NCBI GenBank assembly: GCA_029851415.1
Contig: CM056742.1
Location: forward strand, 188,771,344-188,835,343
Length of the DNA: 64,000 nucleotides
Reading direction: 5' to 3'
DNA from: Eretmocerus hayati
Lineage: Eukaryota > Arthropoda > Insecta > Hymenoptera > Aphelinidae
This document shows, in pieces, positions 34,296 to 46,443 of the stretch; the first letter of the stretch is position 1, and each line of letters opens with the position of its first letter. The translations under genes were made by a program, and so were the position numbers. A model generated the notes under the pieces. The model ran no database searches, was not told the origin of the DNA, and worked only from the letters and a program-made list of their open reading frames with translations.

Positions 34296-36672
34296 GAGCT
34301 TGATTTTAAAATTACGACACTTGCAAATGCAGAAAGCTTACGCGCGCACCTATCGCCCAGTGTCTAGTCTTTGCGGCGGTTCTGCTGGTCCACCCGTTCC
34401 TTCCCATTCGGTGTGGTGTTAGGTTAGTCCTTCGGTAAATTGAGACTAGGGCAGAGTACAGACTTCTCTCTTCTTTGTTCTCTGGACTTGATTGAAAAAT
34501 ACATCAATTGAGTCTTTCCTCGATAATGAGTTATGGATAACTCAACTCTCCACAGCAGCAGAAGATGCATTTTTTTTTTATGCAAACCCTCACAAAACAC
34601 ATGCACATATGGTCCTACGATTATGATCTGAGTGTTTCGTAGGGAGCCAGAGAGATACATAACATCAGGCTCGAATAATAATAATCTGGAATTTAAAGTG
34701 ATGTTCATGAGTGCAGGTGTTACACAACACATTCATGATGATGTCAGATAATAGTGTTAACTTATTATAGTGTTGACAGATAGCGCTAGATTTTGTGTGA
34801 AAAACTTTTTTGAGTTAAATTCTGTTCATCTTATAACAGCAAACATATTGTAGATTTTAATCCTACGATGCAAGCTTACTTGTATTTTTACTAAGGATAT
34901 TTCACCCTCTTTCTGTCATCTAGGTATAATTAGGTCTTAACAATCAGACATTACCACCACCGATGAAAAGATTAAATGTACACACATCAGATTATGATCT
35001 CCATCAGTAAAATTGATGAATAACATGAAGACCTCCTCTACGCGAGCCTTACTTTTGAGAATCAGAGTCTATTGTGCATGATGAAATTTTTTTGTCCTGA
35101 AAATAAGAACCTATAGCGTGTATTCATTCCTGATGTGCATACAAATGTGGAGGTTTGGAGACTGTAATAGAATGTTGAGAGAATTGAGTTATTATCAATT
35201 ATTGGAGGAATTGAAGCATTTTAACTGTGTTGTCATCCCAACAGTGGGCATAGTCAGAAAGTCATATGATGAGTTCTGATTAATGCCATGGGACAAGATT
35301 CTAGGTTTTGCGCATCAAACTGAGAAAGTGTATGTATCTAAATGTTTTGGGATACCAGTCATAAGAATATGGGTTACGCTCTAATCAGATTTAGAAGGTC
35401 AAATTAGTAGTGGGCTATACTATTTGGATACTCAATATGGGTTATCTCAATATATTTCAATTCTTGGAAGAAAAATCTTCAAGATACCAACAAGAATAAA
35501 AAATACAAGTAGCTCCTAACAGCTTGAGTATCCAAATAGTATATCCAAATAGTATAGTTCACTACCAATTAGACCTTCTAAATCTGACTAGAGCGTAACC
35601 CATTCTTATTGACTAGTATCCCTAAACATTTGGATACGTACACTTTCTCAGTTTGATGCGCAAAACCTAGAATCTTGTCCCATGGCATTAATCAGAACTC
35701 ATCATATGACTTTCTGACCATGCCCACTGTTGAGATGATAACACATTTAAAATGCTTCAATTCCTCCAATAATTGATAATAACTCAATTCTTTCAACATT
35801 CTATTATAGTCTCCAAACCTCCACATTTGTATGCACATCAGGAATGAATACACGCTATAGGTTCTTATTTTCAGGACAAAAAAATTTCATCATGCACAAT
35901 AGACTCTGATTCTCAAAAGTAAGGCTCGCGTAGAGGAAGTCTTCATGTTATTCATCAATTTTACTGATGGAGATCATAATCTGATGTGTGTACATTTAAT
36001 TTCTTCATCGGTGGTGGTAATGTCTGATTGTTAAGACCTAATTCTACCTAGATGACAGAAAGAGGGTGAAATATCCTTAGTAAAAATACAAGTAAGCTTG
36101 CATCGAAGGATTAAAATCTACAATATGTTTGCTGTTATAAGATGAACAGAATTTAACTCAAAAAAGTTTTTCACACAAAATCTAGCGCTATCTGTCAACA
36201 CTATAATAAGTTAACACTATTATCTGACATTATCATGAATGTGTTGTGTAACACCTGCACTCATGAACATCACTTTAAATTCCAGATTATTATTATTCGA
36301 GCCTGATGTTATGTATCTCTCTGGCTCGGATCCCTACGAAACACTCAGATCATGATCGTAGGATCATATGTGCATGTGTTTTGTGAGGGTTTGCATAAAA
36401 AAAAATGCATCTTCTGCTGCTGTGGAGAGTTGAGTTATCCATAACTCATTATCGAGGAAAGACTCAATTGATGTATTTTTCAATCAAGTCCAGAGAAGAG
36501 AGAAGTCTGTAATCTGCCCTAGTCTCAATGTACCGAAGGACTAACCTAACACCACACCGAATGGGAAGGAACGGGTGGACCGACAGAACCCCCGCAAAGA
36601 CTAGACACTTGGCGATAGGTGCGCGCGTAAGCTTGCTACATTTGCAAGTGTCGTAATTTTAAAATCAAGCCC
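34296..36672. mobile_element. Foldback element B, 2377 bp, abutting A through a shared CTG
   Basis: The left end GAGCTTGATTTTAAAATTAC and the complement on the right are flanked by CTG at 34293-34295 and 36673-36675. Arms of about 1.15 kb are nearly identical, with a centre near 35484. The left CTG is also the right target copy of element A, so one element inserted at the edge of the other. The open frames in the arms mirror each other. Confidence 0.9.
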
Positions 36673-36739
36673 CTGCCGTGGCCGCAGCTGTTCCTCAGGC
36701 TCAGATGCCGATGTTCTCGATGTTCTTCATCTCGTTGGC

Positions 36740-37162
36740 TCAGGAAGGAGCCCCACGGATAGTGGTTTTCCTTGCTAGTAGGTATACCTCGGCTTTGCGG
36801 TCATTCCTGTTTATGCGCGGGAAATAGCGAGCGCCGTCTGCCGTGATGAGTCTGTCTGCCGTTGTACGGCCTGCGAATAAATACCGATGCTGAATATATA
36901 TATATATATCCCCGATATGCTGCTGCGACGGCAATGGTGTAATGCTGCAACAGGTAGGTCCTCGATTTTCGATCGTGGTGCCGATGTCGGAGGATGTTGA
37001 TAGATGCTGGCAGATTTCACTCACCTCGATGTTGATGCAGCCACGGTGATGATCTGCTCCCTTTTTTGTTATGTTATCAATAGTACCTATACATTTGTCT
37101 GCACGTATCATTCCAATACTATGCAGCTCGTAGCTCACTAGCTTAGCGGCCACCTCACTCAC
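36740..37162 (-). CDS. Hypothetical ORF, 140 aa
   Basis: The frame starts MSEVAAKLVSYELHSIG and stops at TGA near 36740. It lies in unique sequence of higher G+C between element B and the next palindrome. Its (TA)n microsatellite at about 36897 encodes an IYIYI run. No domain was recognised. At this base composition a 140-codon frame can occur by chance, and the other strand is also open, so it may not be a gene. Confidence 0.25.
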   Translation of the reverse strand: MSEVAAKLVSYELHSIGMIRADKCIGTIDNITKKGADHHRGCINIEVSEICQHLSTSSDIGTTIENRGPTCCSITPLPSQQHIGDIYIYIQHRYLFAGRTTADRLITADGARYFPRINRNDRKAEVYLLARKTTIRGAPS

Positions 37163-37339
37163 TAAAATTAGGTTAATTCAACTCAATTCAATTAACACCA
37201 TTCGACACACTGCTGCACACTGCTGAGGGCAACCGAGGGAATAATGGTCAATAATGGCCGCTCGACTTCGAGTCGGCATAGCCAGCGCCGTAGCGGCCGT
37301 TTTTGAACTACGGTTTCTGGCGAACGACTCCGCTCCCTA

Positions 37340-38485
37340 GCGGATACCCTCCCTAAACTGACGAGGGGAGCACCATGGTGGAAAGGAGATAACCAACCTT
37401 GCGGGTCCTGGATCTTGACGAAACTCTGGGAATCTTCATGTTTTGGTGAGAAATGGAGGTATCTCCAAGGATTTTGTCCAATGGGCCTCCTATCCTGAGA
37501 TACAGCCATGTAGGTTAGCATTGCCAGTATATCTATATATGTGTCACTTTAACATGGTCCTATATAGGCAATGCTAATCTCCATAGCTGTATCTCGGGAT
37601 AGGAAGCCCATTGGACAAAACCCTTCTAGGTACCTTCATTTCTCACCAAAACAAGAAGATTCCCAAAGTTTCGTCAAGATCCAGGACCCACAAGGTTGGT
37701 GTTCCCCTTGTGAGTTACGTGAAGTTGGCCCGCCACTTTGAGATGAATATACCAAAAAATCAAGCTAAAAATCCTGAGTCCAATGGCGCAACTCTTTTAA
37801 TTTGAACAATTTGACCATTTGAGAATTTTCAAAGTGCTGAAATCTTACCTCCCACCAAAACACAATGAATGCTCATAACTCCGCGAATATATGCAGCAGG
37901 ACAACTTACGCAGGCTCAAATTGAAGCTGTTAATTTGACCATATCGATTCAATCATCAGAACTTATCACTATTAACGCAAAACTGTTTGAAAAGACTAGG
38001 AGAAGTCCCCATGTATAAGGTATAGGCAGGTGCCGACTGGTGGGGACTATGCGGACCATGCATGCTCCCCCTTCGCTGCCTCTCCCCTGCCGCTTATACC
38101 TTATACATGGGGACTTCCCTAGTCTGTTTAAACAACTTTGCGTCAATAATGATGATTTCTGATGCTTAAACTGATATGGTCAAATTAAGAGCTTCAAATT
38201 GAGCCCGCGTGGGTTTCCCTACTGCATATATTTGCGGGGTAATGAGCGTTTATTGTGATTTGGTGGGGGGGGGGGGTGATATTTTAGCACTTTGAAAATT
38301 CATTGCTCAAATGGTCAAATTGTTCAAATTAAAAGAGTTGCGCCATTGGATTCAGGATTTTTTGCTTGATTTTTTGGTATATTCATCTCAAAGTGGCTGG
38401 CCAACTTCACGTAACTCCTTGAGAGCGGGTTTTTGTGACCTCCTTCCCCCCCTCTCCCGTTGACCCTTGGAGGGTACCTTGAGAT
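37340..38485. mobile_element. Outer palindromic element, left arm interrupted by another palindrome
   Basis: The left arm from about 37710 (GAGTTACGTGAAGTTGG) pairs with the right arm ending near 38425, around a centre near 38060 that contains CCATGTATAAGGTATA and its complement. Farther out, TACCCTCC at 37348 pairs with GGAGGGTA near 38470. The palindrome at 37382-37709 lies inside this left arm. Confidence 0.75.
37382..37709. mobile_element. Inner palindromic element, about 0.33 kb
   Basis: AAGGAGATAACCAACCTTG at the left pairs with AAGGTTGGTGTTCCCCTT at the right. The arms match to a short centre near 37546 and include a common GTTTCGTCAAGATCCAGGAC stretch on the right. Confidence 0.8.
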
Positions 38486-39740
38486 ATGTCATGAGAAACC
38501 TATCTGAATGTAGAATTCTCCGCTTTTTCAGAATCTCGGGTGAAAAAGGGAGGTCCCTATTCGAAAATTAAAAATTGACCTCTATGGGAAGAATGGGGGG
38601 GGGGGGGGATTAGGGGGAATCCATATATGAACCCTCACTTGGTATGCAACCTGTTTTATACTCAACATTTTTCCGGTAGATGTCATCCTTGGTAGATATG
38701 ACGGGTGTCCAGTACTTTTTAAACATAAACTATGCTCTTTTTACATGTCATTGGCTATTATAATCAAAAACAATAACTACATATGGAAAAACGCTTACGA
38801 ATTTCAATCTTCAAAACACTAGGATTTTGGTTGACTCTTTTAGACTCAGTTATTCTAAGCTTATGATCACCACGTGGAACCGTAATATAGGGAATTGCAC
38901 AGCTGACAGAATATTGCTGATGAACTTGTTTATACTTTCGAACGAAGCCGAGTCTCAGCAGCTCTGTGTCTCTGTCGCGCAAACTATGTCACTCTGATTT
39001 TAGAGTTTAATTTCCGCACCACCACCGCGATTTTCGTACAGATTTGCAGAATCACGTCCCATTTATATTGGAAACTTTCTCGCCGATGTCGAGCAGCGGG
39101 GATTTTGGTGCCATCACAAGGTTTTACATTTGGACGATTGGATTGTTCATTGAGCGTCATTCTGAAACTCTATCGCTTCATTTACGTAAATATCTCCTGA
39201 GCCACAATCCGATTATTTAGTAGATGAGTCAGCAGTTTGAGTACCAAAACTTCAATTAGAAGCTATTTTTCTACCATATAATGCTGATGTGAACAATACA
39301 TATGGCAACTTCAACTTTCACAGATGAGTTAGCTCGAGGTTCATTACCTGGTCTGTAACACCAGTAGATAAGATCGCGCTTATCTTGCTCATTGGAAAGA
39401 CATAGCAAGTTTGCATACTACACATCATTGTCCCGCGAGCTCCAAGTGTGTATGTTTATCGTATTCAAATTTTTGTTTGAATAGCCTTGATATTTTTTTC
39501 GAGTTCCATCGGCATCTTGCACAACAGCTGTCTGTTAAAAGGTCTATGTTTTTCCGATCAAAGACACATTCTTGGTTGAATTCAACAGAAAATTCATTCC
39601 ATTATTTCCCATCCATTTTCCAGATTCAGATAACATGCGCATATGCATGCAGAATCGAGGATTCATGCTTGAGACTCCAAAAGCATCAATTCAGTGTCTT
39701 CTACAGTTTGTTGTCGTGTATCTAACTCTTCGAAGTACCT

Positions 39741-39831
39741 TTAAACCGTTCGCTGTGGAACCAGAAATCGCAGTTCCATCCCTGAGCGCGTCTGGACCCA
39801 CCGGTGGGTCCCCCCGCAGCGAACGCGTTAA
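39741..39831. mobile_element. 91-bp TTAA-bounded MITE
   Basis: TTAA bounds both ends. The terminal repeats ACCGTTCGCTG and CAGCGAACGCG(T) are inverted, and the centre contains CCCACCGGTGGG. It is a second copy of the family at 18826-18899, probably a deletion derivative of a piggyBac-type element. Confidence 0.75.
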
Positions 39832-40342
39832 AAAGCCAAGACCACGGTGGACGAATCGCGAGAGAGAAAAAGGAAACATTGCAGATGGAAAAGAGACGAA
39901 AACTGAATGTATTCATCAAGTTGCAAGCCTTTGTCGATGTTTATGAATTCACGTATATAATTAGCCCTCTTATGCTCGTTTCTTTGCGAATCGTACTGCT
40001 CAGCGATGTGGAGGCTAACTTTTCAGTAACGCGAATTGACACCGAAATCGCCCGAAGCTACAGTTTCCAAAGGAAAGTTCGACTTGAGATTATGGAAGGA
40101 ACGTAGAGTCACTCCAGACACCATATGCTTTTCATTTTTTGACCGAACTTTTTATTCTCCCAATGAAAAAGATGTGATGTATCCTATATTATACATGACA
40201 TATTAACAATCACCCACCCAATAGAGCTCAAGCGAAATTCAAATATTGAAGGTCCACAACTACACGCAACGGCAAAAGAATCGACCTCCTTAAGCATAAA
40301 ATCATTTCATCGATTCAATAAGTGAATGGTGCTTTGTTCCTA

Positions 40343-40843
40343 TTATATGAGAAAGAATGACCATTCCAACATAGCATCAGCTCGATCTAAAAAAAGAATT
40401 CGAGACTCGAGAGGCTGAAAGGAGTGCGAGGCAAATGGAGTTCGTTCATCAATTGTATTCAAACAATCCGAGAAAGCCTTTCTAAGTGAATCGAGCGCAG
40501 AGAAAACGAGCTCCCAAGCACTCTTTCTCGATAAAGTTATATTTTTTGCTAGCCTCGTTTGCACAGCAAATTTTCTTCTTCTCGCGTACCTCGTATACCG
40601 AACAAACAAGTGAGCGAAAAATTCGCAAACAAAAGGATTCCCCCGAAGAGAAGGAGGCTTCGATTGCTTTGCCACGCTTGCCGCAGGTAGTATCGTTTGC
40701 GGAGGGAAAAAAGTAGACGACGACGAGCCGTAAAGACTTATAACTCCAGATCGGAAGCAGAAATTGAGAAAAACATTATTTTTAGTGTTCAAGATTGTGC
40801 TTTGTCCGGCATTTTTCAGAATATCGAGTTGTATATTGTTCAT
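40343..40843 (-). other. Long open frame of doubtful coding status (166 codons)
   Basis: This is one of the longest open frames in the window, but it is overlapped by an open frame on the other strand, has a serine-, phenylalanine- and arginine-rich composition with no recognisable domain, and lies in a purine/pyrimidine-skewed tract that lowers stop-codon frequency. I do not call it a gene. Confidence 0.15.
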
Positions 40844-43800
40844 TTATGATCGCGCGACTGCCGGTAAATCTTTTTTTAAACCTCATGTTATTTGCAATAC
40901 TGATATGAGAATGAGGTCTGGAGGGGCGTCGGATAGGAACTGAATCATGAATCATCTCTTGATCTTCTGCAGCATTATTCTGTACGAAAAATACAATCTG
41001 TTGATCATCTCTGCCAAAATTTGCGCGGTCAAAGAACCCAGCTAAATTACAGCAAAGGCATCATCACGCTCGCTTCATGAGTTGCACTTCTGCCATCAAA
41101 AACAAAAATGACTCAACTTTATTTTCATATCGTACATGATTTTTGTGCATTTGATATCTACCAGGACCATTCGGTCAATGTGTCAAATGTTTTGAGAATC
41201 AGCTTACACTGGAATAGCTCAATTTTATTCCTGTCCCACGCGATTCCATTGAGCCAAAAATGCTAGAATACTAGTGCGAAGTAACGCAAACAATTCTGAC
41301 AGGGAAATTCCAATCGACACGTTTCTGGACCGAAGGCTTCAATTTCCGTTGACCGCCCATTTACAAAGAACTCGTTTACGAAAATTCGCGACGAGAATGC
41401 CGGAAAATTGGGAGCTGATTCACATTTTTGGAATAGCGTAGCTCTAATTTACGTATTTCCATACCTCAATCGGATTATTTTGCCCAATAAAAAATACGCC
41501 GAGACAAACTTCTAACAAAAAATTCTCATCAAATTCGAGCGTGGTCATTTCCCGGCACATCAAAAATCTCCACACCATTAGAATTTTTTCTCAACATAAC
41601 TGCACCCAGCATCACCGAGAAAATATAGATCAAAGGGACTGCTATACTACTCTCGATTTACGTAGCATATAAAATGTCCCCATGCTCATGAATGAGTCTC
41701 TCAAATTCACGCAAGCTCCGCGCGTTACCAACGTACATCTGTAATGATGCTAACGACGTCAAAGGCTTCCTCCTCGATATAATACGTGATACTAGCTTTG
41801 AATTTTGAATGGGGAAGTCTGAACGAAAAGCATCAGAGTCCGTGAATAGCATCTCGTTAGACGTCCTATCGCGAATAGAGTCTGCTCGCCCGGAGTAATA
41901 AAAAAGCTGATCGTTTTCATCAGTCGCGCGCGAGAGCGATGAGCGTTGGGAAAAACTCGCCACTGGTGTGACGCATCGAAATCAAAGAGCGGGTCGGGAG
42001 TTGGGGCAAGTGTGGGAGGTTTGGTACCGGTGAGAAAAGATAATACGGGGTAAATTGTCGAATCGGTCGTAAAAAGTTCGTCGTTTGTCGAATGCGGATG
42101 AGGGAGTGTAAGCGATCAAGCGAAGCGGAATCGTAATCGAACGTGCGATTAAAAGTGATACTTATTCGTATTTGGCACTGATGTAATACGAGACCACCAG
42201 GTCAATAAAAGCCTCTAACTTCTTGCGAGTTGAAAAATTACTCGACTTCTCTCTCAGAGAATCCGGAATGACGATGAGCTCGATGCCAGAGCTTTACAGT
42301 TTTTGGCGGGAAATTTCAAATATTCAAATTTCTAATCTGAGCTTGCAGTACATACACGCTACGCCTTTAATGAATCTGCAATCGATTGCCGAGCTTCGTT
42401 CAGTGGTTGTGTTTTCATCGGAAAATGCGTCTATATCTTCCGTTGACATCACCAGCTGGCTACTCGTAAATTCGAATCTGGTCAAGATACACGAACGAGG
42501 CGGGCTCGGATAGAGCGCAGAGCTTGCAGGAGGAGCGCACGCTGCCAATCTCGCAAAGGCAACATCGTTATACGGCGATATCGGGCATTTATAGGCCTCC
42601 GGGGGTAAATGGTTCTAGCCTTTTACGTTCGACACCTCGGTTACTGGACAAACCTCGTAATAAACCAATGCGTGCGAGCATTGAGACAGTTTGGGGTCAG
42701 CGACAGCGATCGGTTTCGTACTGATGCTTGCAAGCTCTAAAATGTCCGTAGATGGTTTATCTGTGTTCTACATTGACTATACCCCCGTTCTTCGAGCAAA
42801 CTAATTTGTAGGATAATTTCGATGGTACTATGGTAAAGTTGCCAGTGGTGGAACAAAAACTGAGTACTAATCTGTAATTTACATTTTTTGGATAAAATTT
42901 GAGTTTCTCGCGAATAGAAAGTAACGCATCTTACAGATATGGGCAAATCTCACGAAGTATGCGGTTTGGCCGAACAGGCCTATTTTCACGTTGTCAGAAC
43001 AACAGTCGCGTTATTTCCGCCGCTCGCATTAGATCATTTTGAAAATCTACTCATATTTAATAGTTCTGCATCATTCAGAAGTCTAAAAATTGCTATAGAA
43101 AGGTACTGGGAGACGCTTCTTCGTGACAAAATCACAATTTTCGACCGAACAGGGCCATAGTTCTCTCACGCCTTAGCTCGCCACAGGCGGGGCGGTTCAC
43201 CGATCGGTCTGAAAATTGGATATGTGATGGATTATAATACATAGAAACATATAATTTTCGCCCGAGGCTGTGCCTATCAATGCGTCGGAGTGCCGATGAT
43301 TCGTTGGAGCGAACTCCGATTCTACATTTTCTCCTGTATCGCTCTTCTAATGGATGCAGCACTCGGGGCGGTGAATATTTCGTATCTGTAGAAACGACAT
43401 ATTATTCTACATCCAAAAACCTACAAATCTAGCCCAAGAACGATAGTGTGCTCGATTCCGCACGACGATGCGGCTTGAAATGAGAAAAGTTATTTTCGCG
43501 TAAATGGGGTCAAAAAAATCGTTTTTCGTGTAGCACACGAAAATTTCGATTCCGTTGGGATGGAAACCACGTGTAAACTGATATTTGTACCTCAAGAAAT
43601 GCCTATGAGAATCGCCCCTACTACAGCCTCATATCGGTCGCGATGCGAGGCTTGTGAGGATCGACAAATGACGAAAATGAGCGTTTCGACGGTTGAGGCA
43701 CATCTACATTTTGTACCACAGACCTTCAGAAAACACTGTAAACCATTGAACTCATCTCTCTTCTTCTATTCCAACACCAAGGATGCCATGTATTCACATA

Positions 43801-44194
43801 CACACGAGCCAATTAGAATTACGAAAATATGAGGGTCCCACGCAAATACATGGGAAAAACTTCTACACCCTCACAAATCCACGGCGGGGCTCCAAAATGA
43901 TTTACGCAAGTATTTCATCATTGTTTGAGCATTACTTGGACCAAACAAAAGTTTATCGGAGATGTGCTGCCATTCTGGAAATTCTCGAAATTTCAAAGTC
44001 GAAACCGCATAGTTCCTGAGATTTGCCCATATACTCTTTCTGCATATTTTGAAAAGAGGTATACATACACCTCGATTGCTCGTATTATACAGTACGAGTA
44101 ACTGAATGTTCACGAAAGGATTCGTGATCTGCTGTATTAGTGAAACAACGATTCCTGAGCTCGGCTGCCTCATCGAAACGCGAATAGTCTCCTA

Positions 44195-44630
44195 TGGTGG
44201 AACAGCGCTTTAGAGTAATGCTGAGACTATTTTGCTGATAATGAGAGCTGTACTTGTGTTGGTATGTATATGGAATCAATGACGTTTGACCGGATGAAAT
44301 CGACTTTCAGGTCATTTTCCAATACAGTGAAAATGTAAAACCTGTTTCAATCGAGGGCAGGCTCCTGTTCCACTGTTGGCTCTATTTCCGAGGGAGGCTC
44401 CTACAGCGGAACAGTCTCTAAAGGGTGATTATGAGCTAATACATTTCATGATTTTTTCTTTAGATTTATGAATCTTTTACGGGTGTCGCGGGGCATCAAT
44501 TTGAAACACATCGTATCAGAAAACTCTGGGGAACTTTTACATCGTAGATAGATTGATTCTTGGGGGATAACAACCCATGTCAATTTGGTGTTCCACTATA
44601 GGCGCCCAACTAGGCGTGTTCCACTACTGG
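44195..44630. repeat. Five copies of a GTGGAACA-type motif
   Basis: GTGGAACAGC, its complement TGTTCCACTG, and similar forms (AGCGGAACAG, TTCCACTATAG, GTTCCACTACTGG) lie near 44196, 44369, 44402, 44591 and 44618, in both orientations. They may be subterminal motifs of a degraded element. Confidence 0.4.
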
Positions 44631-44814
44631 CACTTTTACCTTACTGAAAAGTACATCTACTGATAGTAACAACCGGATACAAGATATACGATGCATCTTT
44701 CCCGAAGATTACTCATTTTTGTCGATGATAACGCTGAAGTTTCTCTCTGATGAAAGCTGACAAGTGCCAGCCTGTTGATTCGATGGATAAATTCTGGTAA
44801 ACGTAGAGTGAAAA

Positions 44815-45275
44815 TCTTTTTTGCAACTGTGTGCGCGAAGTTGTAAAAAAATAAGACTTCTCTTCATTATTTACAGTGCGAGAAGTAATGCGTGAATGAC
44901 TTCTCGCACAGTTTTACATTTACGCACTGGTGAAGTGTGCGTAAATGTTACTTCTCGCTCTAATTCATTTTCATTCACGCACAGTTCCAAAATATGATGT
45001 CACGTCATCCCTCTGAATTTGGCCTTTCTTGAAAACTTCGTTCTCAAGATGATCTTGCTCGGACAGTGGTGCATTTAATTACAACTTCGCGCACAGTTGC
45101 AAAAAATAGTATACGCAACACGTGCGAGAAGTTTCCGCACACGTTGCCAACTCGCGCGAGAAGTAACATTCACGCACTCGTTTGGCAACTTGTGCGGAAA
45201 TTGACCTTCTCGCACTTGTTGCGTAATATACTATTTCTGAATGTAAACATTAGTCGATACACTGTGCAAACTTTG
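44815..45275 (+). mobile_element. Dispersed repeat, copy 1 (GCGAGAAGT-rich)
   Basis: This 460-bp segment begins near TTTTTGCAACTG and is rich in GTGCGAGAAGT and CGCACAGTT motifs. It is homologous over its full length to the reverse complement of 54835-55290, sharing blocks such as CGCACAGTTCCAAA, TTGCCAACTCGC and TTGCAAAAAATAGT. There is no coding. Confidence 0.75.
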
Positions 45276-45295
45276 TAATATGGTTGCTCTACACC

Positions 45296-45640
45296 GACAC
45301 AGGTGGTGGGATCGCAGAGTGTCAGCTCGGCCGATCATCGAAGTTAAGCATCGTCGGGCGCGGTTAGTACTTGGATGGGTGACCACCCAGCTCGGTTTAA
45401 TCAACCTCGACTTGCTGACTTTTCTGATCGATTAGTGGACACTCACACCTCAGCAACGTGAGCAGGAGGCACGAAATGTTACAATCGCGGTGTCCATGCT
45501 CACGAAATGTGGCATGAGCACCGTAAGGGTAGCGTGATAAATGTGCCGAACTCTTCGGAGCAGGTTTTTTCTCTTCAAGAGTTTTTCCTCGCTCCACGGG
45601 CATGATCCCCGGCTAAATGCGGAGAGGATTAGGTTAGGGT
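45296..45640 (+). mobile_element. 5S rRNA-derived repeat (SINE3-like) or 5S pseudogene
   Basis: About 60 bp at 45331-45390 match eukaryotic 5S rRNA: CGATCATCGAAGTTAAGCA, GTCGGGCGCGGTTAGTAC and TTGGATGGGTGACC, which span the internal Pol III control region. The 5' start and 3' end of mature 5S are missing and replaced by unrelated sequence, followed by a 250-bp body. That is the structure of 5S-derived SINEs; a truncated 5S pseudogene is the alternative. Confidence 0.65.
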
Positions 45641-46286
45641 GAGTGGCTGGATCTCAAACACGCCACGATATAAACACGAAATGTTAAACTTATGAGATCC
45701 GTCCCGGTTGTGATAGTCCATTGACTGAAGACGACCGTTGAACACATGAAAAAAAAAAAATTTAGTTGACCTATTCGTGAACTACCACACCACCGGTCAA
45801 AAGTTAAAGGCCACTCAAAAGTTTTTATGTGACAGCTTTCCACATTTTATCAACCCGCCACTACCTGGTCGTAGGAGACTTCATTTGGGCTCATTTTGAA
45901 GCTCTTTGTGCGTTCTTCAACACATTCGCTGTCATGGGCCGCACGACTGGAATTTGTCGATATTCGCTTCATGTCTTTGTTTTCCCGTGCACGAATCTAG
46001 ATCTTTCCAATTCTATTAGATTGAAAAAGTGTCGAATTCGATGATTCTTGAGAGAATTTCCTTACCCCTGGGAATCAGAGTCACTGTGATGCTTCGGAAT
46101 GAAATGTAATCTGGGATACAAGCCTGAAACTTTTAGAATCCTCTTTCGAACGTCTCTCTACGCCTCTCTCAGCTCGAGCTATGGCATTTTCTCTGTGGCA
46201 AGGATTGTCCCGAAAAATAGTACGGTACACTTACGAGAGGGTCTCTGATTTTCTCCATCAAAATATGCATGAAAGATGAGATGGAT

Positions 46287-46443
46287 TAGGGCTCGAATTT
46301 ATAGTCGTAATCCGGAGTCCGGATAAGCTAATCCGAGGCGCCACAATCGCCAGTCCTAATAGATTCGCGAACTCGCCACACCGATTGTGGCGCCTCGGAT
46401 TAGCTTATCCGGACTCTGGATTACGACTATAAATTCGGGCCTA
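46287..46443. mobile_element. 157-bp near-perfect hairpin MITE
   Basis: TAGGGCTCGAATTTATAG and CTATAAATTCGGGCCTA begin arms of about 62 bp that pair almost perfectly, including TCCGGATAAGCTAATCCG, around a loop of about 30 bp. Confidence 0.85.

Noticed and set aside
41658..41963. 101-codon minus-strand ORF
   Set aside because: Composition is plausible for protein but there is no domain, splice support or conservation evidence available here.
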